Counted from the first letter of the stretch, positions 1 through 11,803 are shown. The stretch is 64,000 bases of DNA from Lineus longissimus (GCF_910592395.1 NC_088323.1:9240001-9304000), one strand, 5' to 3'. Numbers and translations: made by a program. The notes: generated by a model from the sequence alone, not told the origin.

Positions 1-443
1 ACACTTTTACTTAATTCCCTGAATCGCATTATCATATAGCTCCCCTACATCATTTAATGAAAACAATTTTGTTTTGTACTTAAACATGTTTATCAAATTT
101 CTAAAATGTACTTTTTAATGCTGTAATGCTGGTACCGTCATATTATCATCTCATCATAGTCAATGCAAGCGACTCGTTTAGTGGCTACACATCTACATGT
201 ACATGTATCACGGTTTAGATTTGCATGTATTGTATCACACAACCTTATTCAGACCATCAACCAAGATATTGGCTGGCAAACATTCCATAGTATTTGTTGA
301 AGAACATTTCGTTCATATCATCACTGGTTATGATCGTTCGTCTGTATAATGACGGGGCCAACATGTTTAAGAAGGTGAGAATGCTGATCATGCACAACTC
401 CGAGGGATGCAATTTTTCAGACCGTTATCGTTTCTCATAATGT

Positions 444-1269
444 TAATGTTAGGCGCTATCGACCGATTTGCGCTATCGATTGATCTTGCAGCGCCATCTA
501 TGGATCTGTCGTTTGTGCAAGCATCGGTCAATGGCTCAGCGCGATCTATCGATGGGTTGTATAATGGATACTGGGATTGGACAGGAGTGCGTGATGAGGG
601 CCGTGCGTGGGTCTGCATGCGGGATGTGCTCGAGGGGCGGGGTGGGGGGTTGGGCGGAGCTCCTTTGATTAAAGTGATACCCAAGGCCAGGAAGATCCAT
701 CACTTGAAATTCCCTTTTCTTCACCCAGTGTCTGAAGTGCGCATCCACTTTAACGTTAACATCGAGGCGATGGTGCAGGATTGTCTCGTAGTTCTCTTCG
801 GTCAGGACTTGGCTCTTCTTTGACACTGCCTGGACATCTACGATCTCTTGCATTTTCTTCTTGAACTGTTTGCTTGTTCTCGCATCAATCGTGTTATGGC
901 ATTGAAGTGAAAACGTCGGCTTTATACGGCCAAGTGAGTAAAGTGAGTAAGTATCACATTAATCAAAGGCCTACCGCTAATTACCTTTTCATTATGTGAA
1001 TGAGAAGATATCACTTTAATCAAATGAGCGCCGCTGATTACTGAACACAGCATTCATTATGTGAGTGAGAAGATATCACTTTAATCAAAGGAGCGCCGCT
1101 GATTACTGAACACAGCATTCGTTATGTGAGTGAGAAGATATCACTTTAATCAAAGGGGCGCCGCTAATTACTGAACACGGCATTCATTATGTGACCGATA
1201 ATTACCGATCCGTAGAAAGCGCAGCGCTATCGCTCGATGGCGCACATCCACTGATAGCGGAGAACATTA
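444..1269. mobile_element. Non-autonomous inverted-repeat element inside duplicated sequence
   Basis: The segment begins TAATGTTAGGCGCTATC and ends with the imperfect inverse GATAGCGGAGAACATTA. The related copy at 1540-1925 lacks it, reading straight across the junction around 1742. That empty-site comparison is the main support for a mobile insertion. Subterminal GCGCTATCGATCGAT-like motifs recur at both ends. It has no transposase ORF and contains the 65-bp tandem repeats. The superfamily is not recognised and the target duplication is unclear, because the TAATGTT ends are themselves inverted. Confidence 0.55.
991..1198. repeat. 65-bp tandem repeat, about 3 copies
   Basis: A unit starting ATTCATTATGTGAGTGAGAA and containing GATATCACTTTAATCAAAGG and GCGCCGCTGATTACTGAAC is repeated three times with few changes. 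A weaker partial unit lies just upstream (about 950-990). It sits inside the inverted-repeat element at 444-1269. Confidence 0.85.
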
Positions 1270-1539
1270 ATATTGCGAAACTTCCCCAAAGTCGAATTTG
1301 GTATAAATCTATACATCTAAGCCTGACTAAACATCGAACCATTCCACTTTTCAATAGTACGCAAGACTTTGTTTTATGAAGATATTCATTGATATCTTTT
1401 CTCTTATGACTTTTCGTACTCCACAATGTCTTTCAGGTGAATTTGCACATGCAATAAGCATAACCGTCTATTTTCGCACATCATAATTGTATCTCATCAA
1501 AAAAGCTTTCATAACTGGCATCTCTCGGCATATCTTAGT

Positions 1540-1925
1540 TAATTCAAGTAACTCGTTAAGTGACTACACATCTACATGTACATGTATCTGGGTTTAGATT
1601 TGCATGTATCGTATCATAAAACCATATTCAGACCATCAACCAAGATTCTGCATTCAATAGTATTTGTTGCAGAACATTTTTATTGCACAGATCCGGGGGG
1701 ATGCAAGTTTTCAGACCGTTATTATTTCTCATTAATGGTAATATTGCGTAACTCATTCAAAGTAGAATCTGGTTTCAATCTATACATCAAGCCAGACGAG
1801 ACATCGAACCATTCCGCTTTTCAGCAGTACGCAATACATTACTTCATGAATAAATTCATTGATAACTTTTCTCATGACATTTCATAATCAACAATGTCTT
1901 CTAGGTGAATTTACACATGCGACAA
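1540..1925. repeat. Duplicated unknown sequence, copy 2 (uninterrupted)
   Basis: This matches 160-443 joined to 1270-1455 and therefore gives the empty-site version of the insertion at 444-1269. The 103-codon ORF across it is not conserved in copy 1, so I do not treat it as a gene. Confidence 0.7.
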
Positions 1926-1983
1926 GCAGAGCCGTTTCGTTTGACAGACGTTCTTTTAAAGTGGGCGATCGTCTTTAATTGAG

Positions 1984-2270
1984 AGATTCGGCTATCCCGT
2001 TTCCGGGATCGAGATCAGGATAGGTATCAGGTCGAGGATAGGGTCTAACCGGAAATCCGCTATTTCATTTGAGTGGCCAGCTTGAGGACGAGAGACAAAA
2101 CGCAACCGTCTCCACCTCTCGCAGGACTTCAATAAACAAGAAAGAAAACTATAACGTTGGTTCATAGCAGGTGAATACCAATTATGTGGAGCCTAGGCCT
2201 ATGACGTGTCGCATTACCGAGATACAACCGTTCTTACCCGGCAGACGGGATCGGGATAGCCGAATTGACG
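1984..2270. mobile_element. Possible short inverted-repeat (MITE-like) element
   Basis: GATTCGGCTATCCCG near 1984-1999 is inverted as CGGGATAGCCGAATT near 2255-2270, with GGGATCGG-type motifs inside both ends. There is no ORF of note. About 286 bp between the outer ends fits a MITE, but no target duplication was established. Confidence 0.35.
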
Positions 2271-3165
2271 CAGGGAATTATGACGTCACATCTTTGGCTT
2301 GTGAAATTAACCATACCTATTCATGTCGGTTACGTTTTCTGGTCATGCCAAAAACTGTTTTTGTGAAATCTACAACAGGGTCCACAGCTTGGTCACAATG
2401 GCCATTTATATAGGGATCACAACGCATGTCACATTACAAAGATGTGTCGCGGTACGACGCGACCTGAATTCATATCCCGATCCCAATCTCGGAACGTCCC
2501 AGCCAAACCTCTCTATTATGAGATTTTGCCCTCGACGTGATAAGTGAGAGAGATAAATTGGTGGAAAGAGTTCGACCACAAGTCTTTTATTGCCTACAGC
2601 TCTCTATACATTATGGTGGGAATTGACTTTTTAAGAATGCGTTATTCGGAGGTTTCAGCTTGCATCTTCTTCCTTGTCAAAGTCTATAAGTTTGATATGT
2701 TTGCACACCCGGCCCGTTGTCCAGGTTTCATTACTTAATGGCTACAACTCTGCTATTTCCATGTCCAGCTTTGTATAATGGCATAGGGTAGCATTCTTGA
2801 TGCTCTTGCCACATTGTTGATAAAAAATGGACTCAAGATTTTGGATTCTAGATGTTGGACGCTAGGTTTTGCATCATCGGATTGCATGGCCTGGATTCAA
2901 TCAAACTCGCCTCCCATTCATGGAATCCAAGTCAGCCTAAATTTACACGAGCTGACTGGACGGGAACATAATTATTATTCCCTAATACTTTCAAGGCGGT
3001 TGTTGAGGTGAGGTAAAAAAGATACACACGGATCGCATTCGGGTTTCTATGCGTGGGTGGCGACCCTTTTAGAGAAATTATATAACTAACGCGAATATTT
3101 ACGGGTTACGAGAAACTTTCAGGAATAAGAAATCATCTCCGATATCCTTCCGGCTAAGTTTTGCT
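2271..3165. other. No gene recognised
   Basis: This stretch has short overlapping ORFs only, with no domain or splice structure I recognise. Several GGGATCGG-like words near 2470-2500 echo the neighbouring inverted-repeat element. Confidence 0.5.
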
Positions 3166-5770
3166 GATCATCATCATCATCATCATCAGTCGTTGCTTCA
3201 TGTCCCTTCTGGGACTTTGCTGCCTAAGTACGGGTTCACTGTAATGAGTAGTTGTGCGAATTTGTGGTGGTGTGGCGTAATGTCAAATATTTACAGATAT
3301 ACAGCTATTTACAATACATCCAGTGTCCTAAGAGCTCCTCTAACGATTTAGTCTTATCCATGTGACCTTTTCAACTCTTATTGCAGAAATTTAAAGTCTT
3401 TTACTAGGAGTTTGGCGATACACAATTATATGCAACAATATTACCACGCATAAGGGTCCTTAATCCCTGCCCAGAATCCGTCTAGCCTTTTTTTGAATGA
3501 CTCAACTGAAGGTGCCATCTCAGCATTTTCCGGTAGGCGATTCCAATCACCCACAACCCTGTTTGTAAGGACGTGCCTCCTATGACTGCTAACAAACCTT
3601 GTTGGCTCTAGTTTCAAGGGATGACCCCTGAGACCTGCATTGGAGCTGTATGGTATAGATAAGCTAGTGGTAATATGCCCATGTGCTATTTTATACATGA
3701 CAATCATGTCACCCCGAGCTCTCCTGTGCGCTAGACTGGGCAGCTTTAGATGAGATAGCCTCTCCTCGTACGATAGATGGCAGATGTTTTTTACCAGTTT
3801 GGGTGCCCGGCGCTGTACCTTTTCCAGCTTGTCAACATCTCTTCTCGACCTCGGACTCCATACCTCTTGACAGTACTCTAGATGTGTTCTTACCAGCGAC
3901 CTATACAATAATGTGAATGTTTGACGGTTGAGGGTAGTGAACGTCATTTTGATTGTTCCTAGTATTGCATTTGCCTTTTTCACCATTTTGTCCACATGCA
4001 AATCAAAAGCCAGTTCGTTGTCGACCAAAACACCTGGGGCGTTCTCTGATGTTACTGACACAAGAGGGTGCGGGGTACCGTCTGCATTTCTTAGATGATA
4101 TCCTGACTCTGGCTGCCTCTTCCCAATCCTCATATGCTTACACTTTGTCCTATTATACCCAATTTGCCGTTCTACTGTCCACCTCTCCATCTTTCCTAAT
4201 TCCCTTTGTGACGCTTGTTCCCTGTTAGGAACGCTCTTACCCACTGAGTAACACCTGAGCAAAAACCGTAGCTCTCCAATTTCAGTAGAAGCCTTTGGTG
4301 GGGCACCTTGTCAAAAGCTTTCGAATAATCTAGGAAAAAAACGCTGTCTCCATTCTCAAGGTGATCCAGCCATGAACCAAGTGACTCTAAAAGATTAGTT
4401 GAACATTCTTTTCTTGGCACATAACCATGCTGACAATTACTGATGAGTCCGTTACTGATTAGATGAGCAATTATCTGGTCCCTCAAGACTCCCTCCATTA
4501 TTTTGCATGTAATGGATGTTAAGCTCACTGGCCTGTAGTTTGAGGCATCAGATTTTTTCCCCTTCTTGAAGATCGGTGTTATCTCAGCTGCCCTCCAGTC
4601 CTCTGGTACTACTGAGCTGCTGAAACTCTTACTAAGAACTGTGGCTAGAGGGCCTGCCAGTTCCTCCCGGATTTCCCGAAGCATCAACGGATGGAGGCCA
4701 TCAGGACCTTGTGCTTTAGTAGGCTTCAACGCTTTTAGCTTTTTTAACACCTGATCTCTTGATATCTTAATGTCTGGCATTGGAGTATGTATGTAGTTTC
4801 TGGGCGCTTCAGGTGTGTTTTCGGTGTCTTCTGTTGTGAACACGCTGGCAAAAAAGGCATTGAAGCATTCGGCCTTTCCCTTATCGTCCTTAACTTCCTG
4901 GCCATTTGGGTCCTTGATATCGGGCACCTGTTGGTACCTCTGTGTGCTTGATTTAAAATAGCTCCAAAAGGCCTTTGCGTTACCCCTACTTTCCCCTGCT
5001 ATTCTCTTCTCAAAGTTCATCTTCGCCTTTTTGACAGCTCTTCTTGACTCATTTCTGATCCTTACATAGTCAAGGTAATCCTTTCCCTCTCGTGTGTCTA
5101 GATAGCGGCGGTAAGCTCTATGTTTCTTCCTCACTTTTGAGAGACTATGCTCGTTCATCCAAAGTGGCTTTCTTTTGACACTGTTTCCAATTGTCACTCT
5201 GACAGACGGAACATGTTTGTCCTTCAAACAAGTGAGCGTGTCCTTTAGTAGACCCCATGCTTCTTCGCAGTCAAGGTCATGGAGCTTTTCTTCAAGGTTC
5301 TCATTTCTCAAATCCTCCCTCATCGCTGCAAAATCGGCTCGTTGATACGCATACTTCAAAGGCCTGGGGGGGGGGGGGGGGGGTTCCGGACCTTCAGTGC
5401 TCGGAAGTTCGATGTCGACAGTTAGGATATGGTGGTGGATTTTCCCTAGACAGGCAATGTGGTCTAATCCAGACACCATATCAGGGTTGCTTGCTAACAC
5501 GAGGTCTATGAGCGAGGGTTTGGCTCCCGGTCTAAAATGACTGTGTTGGTTCAGTAACCAGCTGGTGCTCCATCAGGTCTTGTAGATTTTCCAGAAATTT
5601 TGAGGCTTTGTGGTCTGGTCCTGTGTTGCATGTTTGCCGTGCCCAATCAATCTCAGCGTAGTTAAAGTCCTGATAATCCTGATTTCGCTGATTGGTGGGG
5701 GAAGCATGCTGTAGAAATCTTATGTAATCTACTTCTTTTCTGGGAGTGGACTTGCTACCTGCTGTGCTGG
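3166..5770 (-). mobile_element. CR1/L2-like non-LTR retrotransposon, 5'-truncated
   Basis: On the minus strand the order is the C-terminal part of an AP-type endonuclease, then reverse transcriptase, the C-terminal region, a 3' UTR, and a (GAT)n microsatellite tail read from about 3188 down to 3166. The tail replaces a poly(A), as in CR1/L2-clade elements. The 5' end stops within the endonuclease domain at about 5770, typical of incomplete target-primed reverse transcription. Immediately beyond it lies a fragment of the protein family also seen at 38.2 and 60.3 kb, so the element probably inserted there. The clade assignment rests on motifs only. Confidence 0.85.
3441..5770 (-). pseudogene. 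Endonuclease-reverse transcriptase polyprotein, broken
   Basis: The reading starts in an endonuclease remnant with DFNYAEIDW (about 5641-5672). It shifts frame and continues through the endonuclease end (about 5500-5400). Reverse transcriptase then shows GPDGLHP, ITPIFKKG, NYRPVSLTS, CQHGY and FFLDYSKAFDKVPH. After FLTGNK (about 4220) the sequence jumps directly to ELGKMERW and CKHMRIG. The segment that should carry the GxPQGS and (F/Y)xDD motifs, roughly 80-100 residues, is missing, and the join is out of frame. The C-terminal region (HLEYCQEVWSP, LPSLAHRRARGDM) runs to the stop at 3441. An 18-base G run at 5366-5383 encodes a proline run. The enzyme cannot be active as it stands. Confidence 0.85.
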
Positions 5771-5789
5771 CATTATCCTGTTAATTTTA

Positions 5790-6008
5790 TCAACCTGAAT
5801 CAAAATAGGCAATCGAACTTTCACAACTGGTAACAATGAGCCGAAAATGATTTCCTCGCGTAACTAGTGGAAATTCGTAGGATCGTTCCCCAAAGTCGAT
5901 ATGATACTTAAGCATTTTTTCTCTGCTTGTATAAGCCTCCTGCAGCTGAAAGAATACGTCGTCCTGGCCGGGTATGTACTGTAAAGGATCCTTATAAATT
6001 ATGTGCAC
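5790..6008 (-). pseudogene. Fragment of the uncharacterised 38-kb protein family
   Basis: A 72-codon ORF contains RSYEFPLVTRGNHFRLIVTS followed by CESSIAYFD. This resembles the segment GNIRKLKIP...FRVAICGENALLEL of the 392-residue protein at 38237-39415 and the matching part of the pseudogene at 60.9 kb. It ends where the CR1-like element begins (about 5770-5790). A further shared non-coding block lies upstream at 6460-6550 (compare 61080-61180), which supports common descent of the whole locus. The assignment is by eye and of moderate strength. Confidence 0.4.
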
Positions 6009-6157
6009 GGCGATAGAAATTTGTGCCGGTTAAAAACCTGCGCCCGAGGTGTGGTATATACGCGTCCGTTTTGCAGGACACATATTGGAAACGAGGCGCA
6101 AAACGTAAGCTCGGGTTCTGCCAACATCGCACCATAAAAGCAGCTGGTCACCATGGC

Positions 6158-6190
6158 ATTATCATCATCATCATCGTCATCATCATCTTC
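6158..6190. repeat. (ATC)n microsatellite
   Basis: Short imperfect ATC/GTC trinucleotide run. Confidence 0.85.
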
Positions 6191-6459
6191 AACACTAGAG
6201 CGATAATTTGGCTATATCAAATCCATATGGATGAAAATGTTAAAGAAAAATAGATAAAATATTCGGCACGAGATAACGTGATTTGCAACAAGACAAATAT
6301 ATTACTGTCACCCTCGGACACATAAGGTGCAGCCAGGACGACATTTTATCCTTTCAGCTCTATCGCACGTGTGTTACATTTCTCATGTGCATAAATGTAT
6401 GCAGCAAGAATACTTGAAGAAAATGCCATAAATGTGTCGATTTACTAAAAATCGTCAGA

Positions 6460-6555
6460 GTATGTTGTAATGTAATCCTGTTTGTATCATGTGAAAATGT
6501 ATTTCTATTTCTGTTTTGAACCGATTAAAGCTATTTAAGGGCCGATTCACCTTGC
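6460..6555. repeat. Dispersed repeat shared with 61080-61180
   Basis: The core GAACCGATTAAAGCT followed by TTAAGGGCCGA is matched at about 61134-61160 in the same orientation. In both places it lies upstream (minus strand) of fragments of the same protein family. Confidence 0.6.
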
Positions 6556-6644
6556 TTCAAGTCATCGCCTCAAACCGGATAATCAAAATACTGAACTTCA
6601 GGCATTAAGGCTGAAAGGGTGGGTGTCGTCCTGGGTGCCGACAA

Positions 6645-7153
6645 ATGGTACCCAGGTTCGAGATCGACTGGACAATAAGCACCCTGGGTGCCATTACACT
6701 AGACAAACAGCACCCAGCTTCTTTTTGCCTGGCTTACAGATCTTAGGGACGACGTTTCTTGCAATCTCGTTTTATCTCGCGCCGTGGTACTTGTGGCATT
6801 AGCAGTGCTCGAAATAAAAAGAACAGATAAACAGAAAAAAACGCGTTTAGGCCTATAGGTCTTTGAAAGCACATTTCGGATATATCCCTCCTATATACCT
6901 TTTCTGAATAAATCATCCGAAATGTGCTTTCAAAGACCTTTAGGTCTAAGCGCGTTTTTTCTGTTTATCTGTTCTTTTTATTTCGCGCACTGCTAATGCC
7001 ACAAGTACCACGGCGCGAGATAAAACGAGATTGCAAGAAACGTCCTCGTCCCTTAGATCCGTAAGCCAGGCAAAAAGAAGCTGGGTGCTATTTGTCCAGT
7101 GTAATGGCACCCGGGGTGCTTATTGTCCAGTCGATCTCGAACCTGGGTACCAT
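6645..7153. mobile_element. Foldback element with ~236-bp inverted arms
   Basis: The left arm (6645-6880) and right arm (6916-7153) are near-perfect inverse copies. They begin ATGGTACCCAGGTTCGAGAT and meet at CACATTTCGGA / TCCGAAATGTG around a loop of about 35 bp. Differences are a few substitutions and a 3-base indel. No ORF spans it. The near-complete palindrome and the lack of coding capacity fit a foldback/MITE-type DNA element. No target duplication is evident. Confidence 0.85.
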
Positions 7154-7530
7154 ATGCTGGCTTTAAGATACTTTGCTTCGTCACATCCCCCAAGCAGAGA
7201 TGGGCTGCATGAAATCAGCCTATAGCAGGCACAGTATGTCTAGATCCGAATGCAGTGGTCTTTTAAATACTACCATATCTAGGTATGCCATGGGAGAGCC
7301 ATTATTGCGAGGAAACTATTGAAGGACTCATAATTCAGGAATACTTGACGACTCGGAACCTTAACTTGGCACTAAAGGGGTACGCCGTTCGTAATTAGTA
7401 GTGGTCCAGGAAAATGAAAATACAGGAATACACAATGCGGTTAAGTGCAGTTCTTATGCATACGAATTTGCTAAAACTCGGTACTTCAGTATATGAATGC
7501 CTGTCTCCACAACGGCAATAAATGCTGAAC

Positions 7531-7941
7531 TTAAAGGCCACACTCCAGGCCAAAATCAAACCTCATATTTCTTGTTAGATTATGATAATCAAACACTTAT
7601 AATTTACAAATATCCATCAACATTTTCAAAATGTAACCTGGATCCACCCCAAAACAAGCTTTTAATCGCCGCTCGGAGGTCGTCACAAAGAAAAAATATC
7701 TAGGTCATTTTGCACTTTAGCGCTCAGTGAAACGGAAGTGTCGTGTTACTAGAGAGCATCAGTAACTGGGTCATTCTATTCAATGATAACAATGAGCGAC
7801 ACAAATTCCACGATATCTTCGGATTTGAGCGACTTTCATGATGAGGATGAGGATATTTTTGCCCTTTTTTAAGACAAATCGTAGATAATCGTTGATCGCA
7901 CTTTCATTATACTAATGGCATCTTGATGACGGTCACTTTAA
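7531..7941. mobile_element. Possible TTAA-flanked MITE
   Basis: TTAAAGGCCACACTCC at the left and GGTCACTTTAA at the right give a TTAA-bounded segment of about 410 bp. It holds a tiny acidic ORF (starting MSDTNSTISS, near 7790). TTAA duplications are used by piggyBac and Kolobok families, but the terminal similarity is short and could be chance. Confidence 0.25.
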
Positions 7942-8345
7942 GAGCAGGGCATATCAAGAACGTACCTTTAAAATATCTAGACGCAAGGGCCCAACGCGCC
8001 GCGTAGCGGCAAAAAAGCGAAGCTGGCGAAACATTTATAACGGGTCACCGTCACTTATTATTGGACTTATAGCGCATTTACGGGGTTGCAACTATTTTGC
8101 TTTATAGTGTCACCAGGAAAGAAAAGCATGCGACCTAACGCCGATCTATTTGTATAAAGTGATAATTGGAAGGTATATAGTAGGAAATATCAATAAAATA
8201 ATCACTCCATTTCGTCTTTTGAGGGCATTTTTGATTGTAAAAAATATATGTGTACGTCACCGTAGTCTCTGCAATGATAATTTTATCAGAGCAGTCTCGC
8301 GCAAGTAGAAGTTCTTTACCTATTAGTTCTTCACTTATTAGTCTC

Positions 8346-8370
8346 AACGTCTGGCGCAAAGCCAGACGTT
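8346..8370. repeat. Small perfect hairpin
   Basis: AACGTCTGGC and GCCAGACGTT flank a 5-base loop, forming a 10-bp stem just upstream of the dispersed repeat at 8378. Confidence 0.6.
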
Positions 8371-8377
8371 TTCCATT

Positions 8378-8513
8378 ACGATTTCACTACGATGTTTGAC
8401 AAGAAGGAGCAGTGCGCGAGATATGCTAATGAGCAGACTTCCCTCGCTTGAGTTTCTGAAGAATGTTCCATATCGCGCTAAGCTCATCACTACTGATTAT
8501 GACAGGCGTGCAG
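8378..8513. repeat. Dispersed 135-bp repeat, copy 1
   Basis: Starts ACGATTTCACTACGATGTTT and runs to GACAGGCGTGCA. It is nearly identical to 10348-10482. Short ORFs in it read differently between copies, so it is treated as repeat DNA, not a gene. Confidence 0.85.
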
Positions 8514-9289
8514 CGGTAGGTATCTGCTCCCCAATTTCCACCCTAATACGGTACAATAAGTTACCATTTGATGGGAATGGGACAATGCCCTCACTGTGTA
8601 CTGTATGGAGTCATAGGGATAAGAAGACATTATTCATTAGTGTTGGTACAAGTGATTTTGCCCAAAAAGCATGCGCATTCAAAAAACAAAATATGCAAGG
8701 TATCACGTACATGACCATGACGACGTGCAGAAAGTGCACTGGCCAGTGCATACCCTATGGCTATGTACTAGTAAACATGGTAAACATGAACAACATCATT
8801 ATTCATCGGCAGTTCATTTTACTCCGAGCTTTTCCTGAAACATATAGCCATGATGATTAGGCCTACCATGTACCATGACCAATAACAGCACTAGATCATG
8901 TAGAGTAGATGTCAACAAGTTCACATGAACCGTATAATCCCGCATGGCGCATGTGGGGCATGCGTCTAAACCAAAGCCCCAAAATCACTTGTTTTGGTCT
9001 ATTTCAGTTTCACTTGTGTTTCCCCCGTCTCCCAGTCCATAATACATTTACAGTTTACAATCTCCAATCATGGCCCAACAAAAGGTCATCGGTTGACTAA
9101 AGGAACACAACTGTTCAATGTATTTATAGTTGAATGCGATCAAACTACGTCTTTTCAATCGTGGATTGTAAATTTAACCCCATGGGCCTAGGGAAGGCCC
9201 TATAACAATACTTTCGACACAGTTATTATCTCCGCTGCCTACACCATGTTACACACAGTGCTCACTGCTGATTCTAAAATGCGCCACCT

Positions 9290-10110
9290 AGTCAAAACAG
9301 GACATATGTTCTTCTAGGAATAGATCTCTTTCCAATATTTCGTCATTCCACTATCGTCATCACCTCATCATACTTTCATTGACATTACAGGCACACATCC
9401 ACAGAGCAGTCTTCAAATCATCTACACAGTGGTTATCCAACTAGGATTATAAAGGTAATTTCTTAGCCCCGCACAGTGGGTTTCAGTCTTGATAAAGGGG
9501 CACTATTGCTAGCAGCTAGGTAGGCAAGATAAAGTTAGACGAAGTAGCCGATAGGGGTCTCTCACCCCTCAAAGTCCGTCACAACTATTCAAGCTTGTAC
9601 AAGGAATACATGCAGCGCTGACTCTAACAAGACCCAATGGGAATGTCGCACAGTCATCTGTCAAAAACAAGACCTATGTTGCAGTATGATCTCTTGCCAA
9701 TATTTAATAATTGCACTATCGTCATCACCTCATCATACTTCATTGACATTACAGGCACACATTGACATTGACCACTGTTGCAGTCAACGACACAGTCGCT
9801 ATCCAAGTAGCATTATAGAGGTAATTATCATTATCATACCTCATTAGCATGTGAACCAATCACGTCGCGTCCTTTGCGATCACGGCAAAGCCTCATGTAA
9901 TAATGTCTTTCACCGTTGAATAATTTTTCATATTCCATGCCTACAACTTCAATTTCTTCATATTCCATGGCTAGAAGTTCAATACTAATATAATATCCAA
10001 GATAAAGTTACAAGAAGTAGTCAATAGGGGTCTCTCACCTCTCACTGTATGTCCACACTATTCACACTTGTACGAGGAATACATTCAATGCTGAATCTAA
10101 CAACACCCAG
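9290..10110. repeat. Imperfect tandem duplication of an unknown repeat
   Basis: Two units share, in order, a block with ATCGTCATCACCTCATCATA and CATTGACATTACAGGCACAC (about 9350-9400 and 9715-9765), then AAGATAAAGTT and ATAGGGGTCTCTCACC (about 9530 and 10001). The words GGTAGGCAAGATAAAG and ATAGGGG also occur inverted at 10690-10750. No coding potential was recognised. Confidence 0.65.
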
Positions 10111-10347
10111 TGCCCTTACTCTGTATATTAGTCACTGGAAGATGGCCCATTTCACTCCTTGCTTCTACTTCACCTATAGTCTCATTGCAAACGCCTCAGT
10201 TCTATGATATCACATTCACTTTCAGCTGTTATGCAACGCAACAACTGTGCTATCTGCCATCGCACATCAACGAAGAAGTGCAGCCGCCCACATTCCACCT
10301 CACGTCTGTCCGACCAGCTGCAATCCTCGAGGACGCCCCACTGTACC

Positions 10348-10482
10348 ACGATTTCACTACGATGTTTGACAAGAAGGAGCAGTGCGCGAGATAGGCTAAT
10401 GAGCAGACTTCCCTCGCTTGAGTTTCGGAAGAATGTTCCATATCGCGCTAAGCTGACCACTGCTGACCATGACAGGCGTGCA
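10348..10482. repeat. Dispersed 135-bp repeat, copy 2
   Basis: Near-identical partner of 8378-8513 in direct orientation. Confidence 0.85.
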
Positions 10483-10634
10483 TTGGACTGGTACAGGTTG
10501 GAACTGAACATTGAATATGCTGGTGGTGACGCTTTCTGATGAGAAGTTGGTCGTGACTGATGCAGTATCCTTGGACTTGTCCACAGCATCGTTCAATCAT
10601 TGCTGTCTGAGCTGCCTTGATTCTGTACTTACCC

Positions 10635-11070
10635 AAATACTAAGACCAAATGCCTGTTGACTGTGCTTTAAGAGAGACTGGCGCCATGCCTAGAGATATG
10701 ACTGACCCCTATTGGCAAATTTGTATGACTTTATCTTGCCTACCCAGCTGCTGCCTATAGTCTCCCTTTAACTGCGGAACACTTCAAAGTCGATAAAATG
10801 CCATGTTCCACCTTTTAATGTGTTCAGACCGCCATTTTCAAAATAATCAAGTCAGGACACTGCCTTCTAGTCTCATAATAAATTTTGCTTTCCTCAATAA
10901 TAACATTTCTTCTTCTTCAATGCTTTCATCATTCCAAACTTCTCCTCCTCTGACTTTTACAGGGGTACAGTCATGGCAATCAAAACCCAAATACTGAGAC
11001 CAAATGCCTGTTGACTGTGCTTTAAGAGAGACTGGCGCCATGCCTAGTCTCTCTTAAAGCACAGTCAACA
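10635..11070. repeat. 64-bp direct repeats flanking a short element, ending in a hairpin
   Basis: A block beginning ACCCAAATACT and containing GACTGTGCTTTAAGAGAGAC and GGCGCCATGCCTAG occurs at 10635-10698 and again at 10984-11047. The second copy is followed directly by the inverse, CTCTCTTAAAGCACAGTC (to 11070), making a hairpin of about 20-bp arms. The sequence between carries an inverted copy of the repeat seen at 9530 and 10001. Confidence 0.7.
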
Positions 11071-11803
11071 GACACCAACCCCCTCAGACTCAGAAACCAC
11101 AAACGCCCAACCCTTCCTGCTACCTTAATACTTCTGGGTTAATGGTAGCATTAAGCAGCGTTTCAGGTAGTGCTGTTATCCTGTCTTTTACTAATAGGGT
11201 AGCCTTAAATCTAATGGAAGGTTGGGGTTCCTTTAGCCGACCCATATACCGGATTTTCCATGCGAGGGTCAGCATCTAAAACGTGGAGACCATGCACTGC
11301 CGAGTAAATAATCTTTTTGTCTGGTTATACTAAGGAAGACTTCACATCCAGGATACAAAATAATAACATTGTATTTTATTATAATTACCCTCCATATCTT
11401 CTAGTTCGACGATGGTCGATATCTCCTTCATACGAGCTGTATATCCTCTTGAATATTGCAGTATTCATTGCTCTCGTCATTCTTGCTGGCATCGTTGTCA
11501 CTGCTGTTGTGGATATTTCGGGTGGCAACTTCATCGTCGGCGCTACTGTTGCATTCTGGAAAACAATTGACGGGATTAAATTGACTAACATTAGGCTAAC
11601 AAAAGAGTGAAGCCATAGTTATACTTGTTTGCTTCGCCATTATTATCACCATCTCTCCCGATGGCTGCCAGGCTAAATTTCAATGAAAGCGTTTCATATG
11701 AATGCATTAGTTCATATTGCCCTGACGTTCTCCTTGGCTTCATGTATGCCATCAGTCGTCACGAGTTTCCACAATGTTATTTCTGTCACTAAAAAGTCAA
11801 CGG

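Larger units (their letters stand above)
160..1455. repeat. Duplicated unknown sequence, copy 1 (interrupted)
   Basis: Stretches at about 160-443 and 1270-1455 match, in the same order and orientation, the uninterrupted sequence at about 1540-1925. Shared landmarks are a run of ACATGTACATGTAT, a GATGCAA..TTTTCAGACCGTTAT block and an ACATCGAACCATTCC block. Copy 1 is split by the inverted-repeat element at 444-1269. No convincing protein is encoded; the short ORFs here overlap one another on both strands. Confidence 0.7.

Noticed and set aside
407-853. 138- and 105-codon ORFs on opposite strands
   Set aside because: They overlap in an inverted-repeat element, are absent from the empty-site copy, and have no domain.
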